The translations under genes were made by a program, and so were the position numbers. A stretch of 64,000 nucleotides of DNA from Frondihabitans sp. PhB188 (GTDB lineage: Bacteria; Actinomycetota; Actinomycetes; Actinomycetales; Microbacteriaceae), in contig NZ_RJUO01000003.1 in NCBI RefSeq assembly GCF_003752365.1, positions 186,001-250,000 on the forward strand. Direction: 5' to 3'. Each line of letters begins with the position of its first letter. Within the stretch, counting starts at the first letter, position 1. The notes beneath the pieces are model-generated. The model ran no database searches, was not told the origin of the DNA, and saw only the letters and a list, made by a program, of their open reading frames with translations. Positions 1-7,495 of this stretch are shown piece by piece.

Positions 1-816
1 GCGGTGGCTCAGCGCCAGGGCACCCGCGGCGACCCCGCCGGTCACGGCGCCGAAGCGGGCGACGGTCGCGCTGACGGCACCCCGCCGCACGGCCAGGTAC
101 ACGAGCGCGGCCGCCATGCCGAACGCGAACAGCTGGCCGTGCATCAGCAGGCTGCGGCTGACGACGGACTCCCAGTCGCGACCCCAGCCGTGGAGCTCGC
201 GACCGTGCGTCGCGTGGAAGACGGCTCGGACGAGCGCGCCGGCGGCCCCGACGACGAGCAGCACGAGCGGCGGCAGCGAGGCGCGCTGCCACCCCTGGAG
301 CCTGCGGCCGACCCGGCTCGCGAGCAGCGCGACCAGCGGCAGCACGGCGTAGAACGTCAGCTCGACGGTCAGGGTCCAGGCGACCTCGAGGCCGGTGCGG
401 ATGTGGTGCGGCGAGTAGGCCTGCATCATCGTCAGGTCGGCGGCGAGGCCGGGGGCGTCGAGCCGGCCGATGCCACGCGGCCAGACGAACGAGAGGCCGA
501 GCACGCAGTTCGTGACGAGGAGCACGACGAGGTAGGCCGGCCACACCCGGAATGCGCGATTGGCCGCGTACCGCCGCAGCGACGGGAGCGGCCTCCCGTC
601 GACGAGCCGGCCGGCGAAGCCCAGGTACAGCAGGAAGCCGGACAGCACGAAGAAGAGCCCGAGCCCCTGATGCAGCGCGAAGACGAGACCCGGCTCGCGG
701 TGCCGGACCCCCGGCGACAGCACGTTCGACACGTGGTACGCCACGACGCTCACGGCCGCCAGTCCCCTCAGTCCGTCGAGCCCCGCCAGATGTGTGCGTT
801 CCTGTGATTCCCCCAT
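1..816 (-). CDS. Acyltransferase family 3 membrane protein (3' end beyond window)
   Basis: The gene starts at ATG 814-816 and runs off the left edge after 272 codons, so the C-terminus is not seen. The N-terminus reads THLAGLDGLRGLAAVSVVAYH, followed by a segment with GLGLFFVLSGFLLY; both are hallmarks of the acyltransferase-3 family. The conserved histidine of the first helix (AYH) is present and several further hydrophobic segments follow. Such proteins acetylate or succinylate surface sugars or antibiotics in the cytoplasmic membrane. The substrate cannot be told. There is no obvious Shine-Dalgarno sequence or TANNNT box at the start. Confidence 0.85.
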   Translation of the reverse strand, partial: MGESQERTHLAGLDGLRGLAAVSVVAYHVSNVLSPGVRHREPGLVFALHQGLGLFFVLSGFLLYLGFAGRLVDGRPLPSLRRYAANRAFRVWPAYLVVLLVTNCVLGLSFVWPRGIGRLDAPGLAADLTMMQAYSPHHIRTGLEVAWTLTVELTFYAVLPLVALLASRVGRRLQGWQRASLPPLVLLVVGAAGALVRAVFHATHGRELHGWGRDWESVVSRSLLMHGQLFAFGMAAALVYLAVRRGAVSATVARFGAVTGGVAAGALALSHR

Positions 817-836
817 GACATCAAGGCTGTCGGGGG

Positions 837-845
837 CGCAGGAAC
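837..845 (+). other. Intergenic copy of over-represented 9-mer CGCAGGAAC
   Basis: This is one of 18 exact copies of CGCAGGAAC or its complement seen in the window. This copy lies in non-coding DNA just upstream of the acyltransferase, so protein sequence does not explain it. The full list of positions is in the findings. Confidence 0.5.
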
Positions 846-878
846 GGGACCACGTCCGTCCGGCCAAACTCCGTCGTC

Positions 879-1003
879 CGCGCGGACGAGATCGGCCCTG
901 CAACGGACGGCCGAGATCGGCCCTGCAACGGATGGCCGAGATCCGTCCTGCAACGGACGGCCGAGATCGACCCCGCCCCGGACCGCCGAGATCGGTCGGC
1001 CGT
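879..1003. repeat. 25-bp tandem repeat, about five copies
   Basis: Five head-to-tail 25-bp units fill most of the gap between the amidohydrolase stop and the acyltransferase start. The core shared by all units is CGAGATC; units two and three also share CTGCAACGGA across their junctions. Units start near 879, 904, 929, 954 and 979; the middle ones are best conserved and the outer ones degenerate. There are no spacers, so it is not a CRISPR array. Confidence 0.85.
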
Positions 1004-1019
1004 CCGGACGATGCGCCGG

Positions 1020-2480
1020 CTACAGGGCGCGGTGCGTGAACCGCCCGCCGAGCAGCGTCGCCGCCACGGGCATCGTGCGGAGGGCCTCGGGATCGCCCGC
1101 CAGCGGGTCGGCGTCGAGCACGACCAGGTCGGCGAGGCTGCCGGCCACGACGGACTCGCGCCCGTCGGTCGACGACGCGAGTGCCACCGCCGGGGTCAGG
1201 CGCTGCTCGGGGTGCCACGGCTCGCGGCCGTCGCGGGCCCGCGTCACCGCGGCCGCCATCGCGACCCAGGGGTCGAGGGGCGCGACCGGGGCGTCCGATC
1301 CCAGCCGCAGCGGCACCCCCGCCGCCACGAGCGAGTCGAGCACGAACGCCCGGCCGGTGCGGCCGGCCCAGTACACCTCGGCGATATCGCGGTCGTCCAT
1401 CGCGTGCTCGGGCTGCACGCTCGCCACGATGCCGAGGGCGGCGAACCGCGCCACGTCGGCGGGACGCAGCAGCTGGGCGTGCTCGATCGACCCGCGGCAG
1501 CCGACGGCGGCGAAGGCGTCGAGGGCGACGGTGTTCGCGCGGTCGCCGATGGCGTGCACCGCCAGGTCGAGGCCGTGCTCGTGGGCCCGGCCCATCAGGC
1601 CGGTCAGCTCGTCGACGGAGAACGACGGGATCCCTACGCCGCCGCCGACCGGGTACGGGTCGTGGCAGTAGGCCGTGCGGGTGTTGAGCGAGCCGTCGGT
1701 GATGATCTTGGCCGGGCCCATGGTCACCAGGCCCTCGGTGCCCGGGATGACGTCGCCCGTGCGCAGGCGCCGAGCGATCACGGCGTCGAGGTCTGCGGGG
1801 TAGACCCCAGGCCGGACGCGGAGGGCGCGGGTTCCTGCGCCCACTCTCTCGGCCCAGGCGTCGATCGAGAGGGTCATCTCGAGGTCGACCACGCCAACGA
1901 CCCCGCGGGCGGCCGCCGCCGCCGCCGCTTCGCCGACCCACTCGTCCATGCGCGAGCTGTCGATCGCCGTGATGATGCCCGACGCGTCGAAGGCGGCCTG
2001 CTCGCGCAGCAGCCCCGTCGCGTGGTCGGGCTGACCGACCAGCGCCAGCCCCGCCCGGTTCAGCCAGACGGCGTGCAGGTCGGCGCTCACCAGCGCGACC
2101 GGGAACGCTCCGGCCGCGTCGAGCGTCTCGGCGGTGGGAGCGTCGCTCCAGAGCGCGTCGCGGAAGCCGTAGCCGACCAGCAGGTCGCGGTCGGCCGGGC
2201 GGTCCTCGCGGATGCGCGCCTTCACGAGCGCCACGGTCTCGGCGGCGGACGAGGCGGCCGACACGTCGAGGCGCTGGCGGACGAGCGCCCACTGCTCCAT
2301 GTGCACGTGGTTGTCCCAGAGGCCGGGGGCGACGAAGCGGCCGCCGAGATCGACGACCTCCCGGTCGCCGGGTGCGATCGCGGGTGCGATGGCCGAGACG
2401 AGGCCGTCTTCGATCAAGACGTCTGTCGGCGTTCCGTCGCGGCCCACCATCCGCGCGTTCGCGAGGAGGAGGTCGCTCAT
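1020..2480 (-). CDS. Amidohydrolase family protein (YtcJ-like)
   Basis: A 486-residue metal-dependent hydrolase of the amidohydrolase superfamily, closest in layout to the YtcJ group. A short N-terminal beta domain leads to the metal-binding HVH motif at residues 58-60 (DNHVHMEQ). Later segments carry further expected histidines (LAVHAIGD and SIEHAQL) and the C-terminal aspartate segment LRLGSDAPVAPLDP. Members hydrolyse amide-type bonds, but the natural substrate is usually unknown. The start codon overlaps the stop of the upstream PaiB-like gene by four bases (ATGA), so the two are probably co-translated. Confidence 0.9.
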   Translation of the reverse strand: MSDLLLANARMVGRDGTPTDVLIEDGLVSAIAPAIAPGDREVVDLGGRFVAPGLWDNHVHMEQWALVRQRLDVSAASSAAETVALVKARIREDRPADRDLLVGYGFRDALWSDAPTAETLDAAGAFPVALVSADLHAVWLNRAGLALVGQPDHATGLLREQAAFDASGIITAIDSSRMDEWVGEAAAAAAARGVVGVVDLEMTLSIDAWAERVGAGTRALRVRPGVYPADLDAVIARRLRTGDVIPGTEGLVTMGPAKIITDGSLNTRTAYCHDPYPVGGGVGIPSFSVDELTGLMGRAHEHGLDLAVHAIGDRANTVALDAFAAVGCRGSIEHAQLLRPADVARFAALGIVASVQPEHAMDDRDIAEVYWAGRTGRAFVLDSLVAAGVPLRLGSDAPVAPLDPWVAMAAAVTRARDGREPWHPEQRLTPAVALASSTDGRESVVAGSLADLVVLDADPLAGDPEALRTMPVAATLLGGRFTHRAL

Positions 2481-3106
2481 TCGCGGGCCCGGCGCATCTC
2501 AGCGGCGAGCCTCGGATGCGCGTAGGGGCCGTCGCCCTCGAGTTCGGACACGATGCGGTCGACGACCTCGGGCGCCTTGTTCTGGCTGAGCTTGGCGCGC
2601 GCGTCGAACCGGGTCACGCGCAGGCGGATGCCGACGGTGCCCTTGGCGACGCGGCGGGAGCCCTCTTCGTCGAGCTCCAGCGACACCGGCGTCTCGAGGC
2701 GCTGCTCGAAGTGGTCGACCAGCTCGCCGAGCACGCGGAAGTTCTCGGCGTCGTCGAGGATCTCGGGGGTGCCGTAGAGGTGGGCCGTGACGTGGTTCCA
2801 GGTCGGAACGATCCCGCCCGACGTCATCCCGGCCGACAGAGCCCAGCTGGGCGAGATGTAGCCGTGCGGACCCTGGACGATGACGAGGATCTCGTGCTGC
2901 CCCAGCTCGTGCAGCTGCTCGTCAGGACGGCCCACGTGGCTGACCAGGCTGATCGTGTCGTCATCGGTCTCTTCGAGCACCACCGGGTAGTGCGAGGCGA
3001 CGAGGCCGGTGGCCGTGTTCGAGACGATCGTCGCCCACGGGTTCTCGCGGATGAGGCGCTTGACCTCGTCGGCGTCGTCGATGATGAAGTGAGGGGTGTG
3101 GCGCAT
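2477..3106 (-). CDS. PaiB-family FMN-binding protein
   Basis: A 209-residue protein opening with MRHTPHFIIDDADEVKRLI and NPWATIVS, the usual start of the PaiB family with its split-barrel flavin-binding fold. Bacillus PaiB is described as a negative regulator of sporulation and protease genes, but many members have no proven regulatory role. Its start lies four bases after the Nei stop codon and its end overlaps the amidohydrolase start, so nei, this gene and the amidohydrolase form one operon read leftward. Confidence 0.85.
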   Translation of the reverse strand: MRHTPHFIIDDADEVKRLIRENPWATIVSNTATGLVASHYPVVLEETDDDTISLVSHVGRPDEQLHELGQHEILVIVQGPHGYISPSWALSAGMTSGGIVPTWNHVTAHLYGTPEILDDAENFRVLGELVDHFEQRLETPVSLELDEEGSRRVAKGTVGIRLRVTRFDARAKLSQNKAPEVVDRIVSELEGDGPYAHPRLAAEMRRARE

Positions 3107-3110
3107 GCAG

Positions 3111-4130
3111 CTAAGCCTGGCAGACGGGGCACCAGTAGAGCTTCCGCCCGGCGGCCTCCTCCATCAGGATGTTCGTGCCGCACACCCGGCAGGGCAGCCC
3201 CTCGCGGTGGTAGACCCAGTGCCGGTCGTCGCGCTTGGCCATCGCCTGGGCGTACTGCTTCTTGCTCAAGCCGTCCATGGTCATCATCTGGCCGAGCTTG
3301 ACGCCGCTCTTGAGCAGCTTCGTCCAGTCTTTCCAGAGGGCGCGCACCGTCTCCTCGGGCACGTCGACACCGGGCGTGTGCGGGTTGAGCCGTGCGCGGA
3401 ACAGCATCTCGGCCCGGTAGACGTTGCCGATGCCGCTGACCACCGACTGGTCCATCAGCAGGAGCCCGATCATCGTCTTGGTCTTGTGCACCCGCTCGAA
3501 GAAGCGGTCGGACCCCTTCTTCGGCGAGTCGACCAGCGGGTCGGGGCCGAGCTTCGCGATGATCTCATCGACCTCCTCGGCCGTCCGCACCTCGCACTTC
3601 GTCGGCCCCCGGAGGTCGGCCACGACGGTCTCGGCGAGGATCCTCACCCGCACCGCGCCGACGGGCTCGGGAGGGAACGCCTCGAGGTCGATGTCATCTT
3701 CGGGTGTCTCCTGCTCGGAGATCCGCAGCCGCGCCGCACTCAGCGGCTTGCCGACGCGCACCATGCGGGCCTTGCGCGGGGCGCCGATGCTCTTCCAGCT
3801 GTCCTCCCCCGCCTCGTCGGTCAGGTCGGTACCGCGCTGATTGGTCTGACCCATCCGCCCCGACGCGCTCTGGATGGTCGGGTCGGTCGAGAAGTCGCCC
3901 GCGAAGTCCCACGAGCCGTACAGCCCCAGATGCACCTGCAGGAACTTTCGGCCCTCGAACTCGAGGAACATCTGCTTGCCGACTGCGACGGCGTCGACCA
4001 TCACCCGGCCGTCGAGCACGGCGGCACCCGCCGCGAAGCGCCCCTGGGGGCTCGACACGGCGACGGGCTCGCCGACGAAACTCGCTCGGAACTGGTTGGC
4101 GATGCGGTGGACGGAATGACCTTCAGGCAC
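3111..4130 (-). CDS. nei: Fpg/Nei family DNA glycosylase, endonuclease VIII-like
   Basis: A 339-residue base-excision repair glycosylase/AP lyase. After the initiator comes Pro2-Glu3-Gly-His, the Nei-type N-terminus with the catalytic proline. A helix-two-turn-helix region (SGIGNVYRAEMLFRARLNP) lies in the second half. A zinc finger closes the protein with two CxxC pairs (CRVCG and CPVC). It is longer than the roughly 270-residue norm because of an acidic insert near residues 95-170. The start is GTG, chosen because PEGH must be N-terminal and a TAGCCT box lies six bases upstream. It heads the operon with the PaiB-like gene. Confidence 0.93.
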   Translation of the reverse strand: MPEGHSVHRIANQFRASFVGEPVAVSSPQGRFAAGAAVLDGRVMVDAVAVGKQMFLEFEGRKFLQVHLGLYGSWDFAGDFSTDPTIQSASGRMGQTNQRGTDLTDEAGEDSWKSIGAPRKARMVRVGKPLSAARLRISEQETPEDDIDLEAFPPEPVGAVRVRILAETVVADLRGPTKCEVRTAEEVDEIIAKLGPDPLVDSPKKGSDRFFERVHKTKTMIGLLLMDQSVVSGIGNVYRAEMLFRARLNPHTPGVDVPEETVRALWKDWTKLLKSGVKLGQMMTMDGLSKKQYAQAMAKRDDRHWVYHREGLPCRVCGTNILMEEAAGRKLYWCPVCQA

Positions 4131-4136
4131 TCTCCG

Positions 4137-4142
4137 AGGCTA
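4137..4142 (-). promoter_or_regulatory. -10 box TAGCCT, leaderless start of nei
   Basis: TAGCCT fits the actinobacterial TANNNT -10 consensus and ends six bases before the GTG of nei, so the mRNA should begin at or beside the start codon. No Shine-Dalgarno sequence is present. Confidence 0.6.
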
Positions 4143-4181
4143 CCCGGGGCCGCCGACACGACCGTTCAGGGAGGGCGCCGT

Positions 4182-4700
4182 TCAGTCGGCGGCTGGGGTC
4201 TGGGTCGGCGTGACCCAGTCGACGGGGTGGCCCTTGATGGCGCCCGTGGTCTCGTACTCGGCGAGCTGGGCGATGCGGCGCTCGTGGCGCTCCTCGAACG
4301 AGAACGGCGTCTTGATGAACTCGTCGATCAGGGCGATCGCCTCGTCTTCGCTGTGCTGGCGCGCGCCGATCGCGACGACGTTCGCGTCGTTGTGCTGGCG
4401 GGCCAGCTGGGCGGTGGACATGTTCCACGCGAGTGCCGCCCGGACGCCCTCGACCTTGTTCGCGGCGATCTGCTCTCCGTTGCCGGAGCCGCCGAAGACG
4501 ACGCCCAGGCTCTCGAGCCCCTCGCTCTGGTCGCTGACGACGGCACGGGCCGCGGCGATGCAGAACGACGGGTAGTCGTCGAGGGGCTCGTACGTCTCGG
4601 GGCCGTGGTCGGTGACCTCGTGGCCCTGCTCGGCGAGGTGGGCGATGAGTGTCTGGGCGAATTCGAGGCCGGCGTGATCGGTCGCAACGTGGATGCGCAT
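4182..4700 (-). CDS. rpiB: Ribose-5-phosphate isomerase B
   Basis: A 172-residue sugar-phosphate isomerase interconverting ribulose 5-phosphate and ribose 5-phosphate in the pentose phosphate pathway. It begins MRIHVATDHAG, with the phosphate- and substrate-binding Asp8-His9. It carries GGSGNGEQIAANKV near residues 70-83. At the position where E. coli RpiB has its catalytic cysteine, the sequence is GNGE, so a glutamate probably serves as base, as described for mycobacterial RpiB. The start is supported by a TACACT box seven bases upstream. Confidence 0.95.
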   Translation of the reverse strand: MRIHVATDHAGLEFAQTLIAHLAEQGHEVTDHGPETYEPLDDYPSFCIAAARAVVSDQSEGLESLGVVFGGSGNGEQIAANKVEGVRAALAWNMSTAQLARQHNDANVVAIGARQHSEDEAIALIDEFIKTPFSFEERHERRIAQLAEYETTGAIKGHPVDWVTPTQTPAAD

Positions 4701-4707
4701 GACCGTC

Positions 4708-4713
4708 AGTGTA
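4708..4713 (-). promoter_or_regulatory. -10 box TACACT, leaderless start of rpiB
   Basis: TACACT lies seven bases before the rpiB ATG with no ribosome binding site between, the spacing expected for a leaderless transcript. Confidence 0.6.
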
Positions 4714-4743
4714 TGGCCGTCGAGCCCCCGCCGAGCGCCTCGC

Positions 4744-5367
4744 CTAATCGAAGATGGGGCCGACGGTCCGGGAGCGCTTGAGCTCGAAGAAGCCGGGGTA
4801 CGAGGCCGCGGCGACGACGCCGTCCCAGAGGGTCAGCGCGATCTCGCCCTTGGGGGCGGGAGAGATGACCGGGCCGAAGAACGCGGTTCCGTTGACGGCG
4901 ATGACCGGCGTGCCGACGTCCTGCCCGACGCGGTCGATGCCGTCCGCGTGACTGGCGCGCATGGCTGCGTCGTACTCGTCCGTGTCCGCGAACGCGGCCA
5001 GCTCGGCCGGCAGTCCCGCCTCGGCGAGCGCCTCCGCGATGACGGCGTCCTGGTCGTCCTTGCGGCCCTCGACGTGGATGCGCGTGCCGAGCGCGTCGTA
5101 GAGCGGCTTGACGACGGCCTGGCCGTGCAGCTCGGTGGCCGCGGTGACGACGCGCGTGTAGCGGATCAGCTTCGCGAGGTTGGCGGGGTCCATTCCCTCG
5201 TTGTCCTCATTCAGGATGCCGAGGCTCATCACGTGGAAGGTGACGGCCAGGTCGCGGTGGGCGGCGACCTCGTCCATCCAGCGGCTGGTCATCCACGCCC
5301 AGGGGCACGACGGATCGAACCAGAAGTCGACGGGGGTGACGGTGGTGGAAGCTACGGTGTCGGTCAT
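4744..5367 (-). CDS. DsbA-family protein resembling mycothiol-dependent nitroreductase Rv2466c
   Basis: A 207-residue thioredoxin-fold protein. The N-terminus VDFWFDPSCPWAW, the stretch FHVMSLGILNEDN, the GTPVIAVNG cis-proline region and the ending FFELKRSRT match the actinobacterial Rv2466c family, which uses mycothiol to reduce nitro compounds. The active site is Cys21-Pro-Trp-Ala24: the first cysteine is present but the second, seen as CPWC in the mycobacterial protein as I recall it, is alanine. A monothiol mechanism with mycothiol as second thiol is therefore likely. It is divergent from the NCS1 permease, with only 43 bases between starts. Confidence 0.85.
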   Translation of the reverse strand: MTDTVASTTVTPVDFWFDPSCPWAWMTSRWMDEVAAHRDLAVTFHVMSLGILNEDNEGMDPANLAKLIRYTRVVTAATELHGQAVVKPLYDALGTRIHVEGRKDDQDAVIAEALAEAGLPAELAAFADTDEYDAAMRASHADGIDRVGQDVGTPVIAVNGTAFFGPVISPAPKGEIALTLWDGVVAAASYPGFFELKRSRTVGPIFD

Positions 5368-5373
5368 AGGTTG

Positions 5374-5379
5374 AGCCTA
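5374..5379 (-). promoter_or_regulatory. -10 box TAGGCT, leaderless start of the DsbA-like gene
   Basis: TAGGCT ends six bases before ATG 5367 on the minus strand. No Shine-Dalgarno sequence lies between. Confidence 0.55.
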
Positions 5380-5410
5380 AGACCCCCGCCCCGCGTCGAG
5401 AAGAGTGCCT

Positions 5411-6868
5411 GTGTCCATCAAAGAAGCGACCCCCGACGCCTCACCGCGCGGCGTGGAGGCGAACGGCGTCAACGCCATCGACGAGTCCGAGCGCAAGGGC
5501 ACGCCGCGGCAGCTGTTCTGGCCGTGGTTCGCGGCCAACATCTCGGTCCTGGGGATCGGCTACGGCGCCTACCTGCTCAACTTCGCCGTGTCCTTCTGGC
5601 AGGCGATCGTCGTGGGAGTCCTCGGCATCGCCATCTCGTTCCTGTTCTGCGGCCTGATCGCGCTGGCCGGCAAGCGCGGCAACGCACCGACGATGACCCT
5701 GGGTCGGGCGCCCTTCGGCGTCCGCGGCAACCGGGTCCCGTCCGTCATCTCCTGGGTGCTCACGGTCGGCTGGGAGACGGCGCTCACCTCGCTGGCCGTG
5801 CTGGCGACGGAGACCATCTTCACCGAGCTCGGCTTCGCGGCGGGTGTCCCGACGAAGATCGTCGCCCTCGTCGTGATCGCGGCCCTGGTCGTGGTCGCCG
5901 GCATCCTCGGCTTCGACTTCATCATGCGGCTGCAGAAATGGATCACCCTGGCTACGGCTGTGCTCACCGTCGTCTTCGTGATCCTGACGCTGCAGCGGGT
6001 CGACTTCGCGGCGGTGGCCGCTCTCCCGAGCGGCCCGCTGCCCTCGGTCATCGGCGGATTCGTCTTCATGATGACGGGCTTCGGCCTGGGCTGGGTCAAT
6101 GCGGCGGCCGACTACTCGCGCTACCTCCCGCGGTCGTCCTCCAGCGCCGGCGTCGTCTGGTGGACCACGTTCGGCGCCGCCCTCGCGCCGATCATCCTCT
6201 TCGTCTTCGGTCTCTTCCTGGCCGGCAGCTCGACCGACCTCCTCGGCGCCATCAACGACAACCCCATCGGGGCCCTCGTGACAGTCGTGCCGAAGTGGTT
6301 CCTGGTCCCCTTCGCCGTCGTCGCAGTCCTCGGGCTCGTCGGCGGGTCTGTCATGAACATCTACTCGTCGGGCTTCTCGTTCCTGAACATGGGAGTGACG
6401 ATCCCGCGCTACGCGGCCGCGACTGTAGACGGCGTCGTGATGATCGCGGGCACGATCTACGTGGCCTTCTTCGCGACCTCCTTCATCGGCCCGTTCCAGG
6501 GCTTCCTGATCACGCTCGGCGTCCCGATCGCCGCGTGGGCGGGCATCTTCCTCGCCGACATCCAGCTGCGCCGCACCGACTACTCGACGGCCGACCTGTT
6601 CGACGCCAAGGGCCGCTACGGCAGCGTGCAGTGGCCGACCATCGCGCTCATCGTCGTCGGCACGATGATCGGCTGGGGCCTCGTCGACAACAGCTTCTAC
6701 GCCGGCTGGCTCGGCTGGCAGGGCTATCTGCTCGGGCCTGAGAAGGGCGCGTTCCGCACCGACTGGAGCGGCGCCAACCTCGGGGTGCTCGCCGCCCTCG
6801 CCATCGGGTACGTCGGCACGCTCCTCTTCACCCGTCGCACCGTGCGCCGCCAGGAGAACCTCGCGTGA
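5411..6868 (+). CDS. NCS1-family purine/cytosine permease
   Basis: A 485-residue inner-membrane transporter with about twelve hydrophobic segments. The early segment (LFWPWFAANISVLGIGYGAYLL), the loop GNAPTMTLGRAPFGVRGN and the later GLGWVNAAADYSRYLP are typical of the NCS1 nucleobase:cation symporter family (CodB-like). GTG 5411 is preferred over GTG 5405 because a GAGAAG ribosome site sits at a proper distance only from the former. The stop overlaps the start of the isochorismatase-type hydrolase by four bases, so the imported compound may feed that enzyme. Confidence 0.9.
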   Translation: MSIKEATPDASPRGVEANGVNAIDESERKGTPRQLFWPWFAANISVLGIGYGAYLLNFAVSFWQAIVVGVLGIAISFLFCGLIALAGKRGNAPTMTLGRAPFGVRGNRVPSVISWVLTVGWETALTSLAVLATETIFTELGFAAGVPTKIVALVVIAALVVVAGILGFDFIMRLQKWITLATAVLTVVFVILTLQRVDFAAVAALPSGPLPSVIGGFVFMMTGFGLGWVNAAADYSRYLPRSSSSAGVVWWTTFGAALAPIILFVFGLFLAGSSTDLLGAINDNPIGALVTVVPKWFLVPFAVVAVLGLVGGSVMNIYSSGFSFLNMGVTIPRYAAATVDGVVMIAGTIYVAFFATSFIGPFQGFLITLGVPIAAWAGIFLADIQLRRTDYSTADLFDAKGRYGSVQWPTIALIVVGTMIGWGLVDNSFYAGWLGWQGYLLGPEKGAFRTDWSGANLGVLAALAIGYVGTLLFTRRTVRRQENLA

Positions 6869-7437
6869 GCGGCGAGGTCGCGCCCTGGCTCGTCGTCGTC
6901 GACATGCAGCGGATCTTCGGCCAGCCGGGCAGCGACTGGTTCACGCCCGACTTCGCCTCGGCGAGCACCGGCGCGGCGCGGCTCCGCGAGGCATTCGGGT
7001 CGAGGGTGGCCTTGACCCGCTTCGTCGCGCCGGAGACGCCGGCCGGCGCGTGGGTGCCGTACTACGAGGACTGGCCGTTCGCGCTGGTCCCCGACTCCGA
7101 TCCGCTCTACGAGCTGATGCCCGACTTCCCGGTGCGCGACGCGACCGTGATCATCCGCTCGACGTTCGGCAAGTGGGACGCCGAGACGGCCGCGGCCCTC
7201 GGTGACACGACCGAGATCGTCCTGTGCGGCGTCTCCACCGACTGCTGCGTCCTCTCGACGGCCCTGGCCGCCGCCGACTCCGGCGTGCGCGTGCGCATCG
7301 CCGCCGACGCGTGCGCCGGCGCCACCGAGACCGACCACCGGCGTGCTCTCGAGGTGATGGCCCTCTACGCTCCGCTCATCGAGATCACGACCGTCGCCGA
7401 GGTGCTCTCGGGGACGCCGATTCCCGCTCACCAGTAG
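6865..7437 (+). CDS. Cysteine hydrolase, isochorismatase/nicotinamidase superfamily
   Basis: A 190-residue cytoplasmic hydrolase. The catalytic triad of the family is visible: Asp13 in VVVDMQ, Lys103 in STFGKWD, and the nucleophile Cys128 in CGVSTDCCVLSTA. The start is GTG, four bases inside the permease gene. The pairing with an NCS1 permease suggests cleavage of an amide in a heterocycle or its ring-opened product (for example nicotinamide or a ureide). That assignment is inference from context only. Confidence 0.88.
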   Translation: MSGEVAPWLVVVDMQRIFGQPGSDWFTPDFASASTGAARLREAFGSRVALTRFVAPETPAGAWVPYYEDWPFALVPDSDPLYELMPDFPVRDATVIIRSTFGKWDAETAAALGDTTEIVLCGVSTDCCVLSTALAAADSGVRVRIAADACAGATETDHRRALEVMALYAPLIEITTVAEVLSGTPIPAHQ

Positions 7438-7441
7438 GGTT
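7436..7441 (+). promoter_or_regulatory. -10 box TAGGGT upstream of pepN
   Basis: TAGGGT overlaps the end of the hydrolase gene and would start transcription near 7448, giving a leader of about 48 bases. The leader includes GGAG seven bases before the GTG of pepN. Confidence 0.45.
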
Positions 7442-7495
7442 GTCGAGGGCCACGAGCCCGCAACGCACACAACCGACGATGGATGGAGCACTGCC

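Noticed and set aside
4-807. A long plus-strand open frame covering the first 800 bases
   Set aside because: Its Arg/Ala/Glu-rich translation has no motif, while the minus strand encodes a clear acyltransferase-3 protein running off the window edge.
879-1003. Possible CRISPR array
   Set aside because: The 25-bp units are directly adjacent with no spacers, and there are no cas genes.
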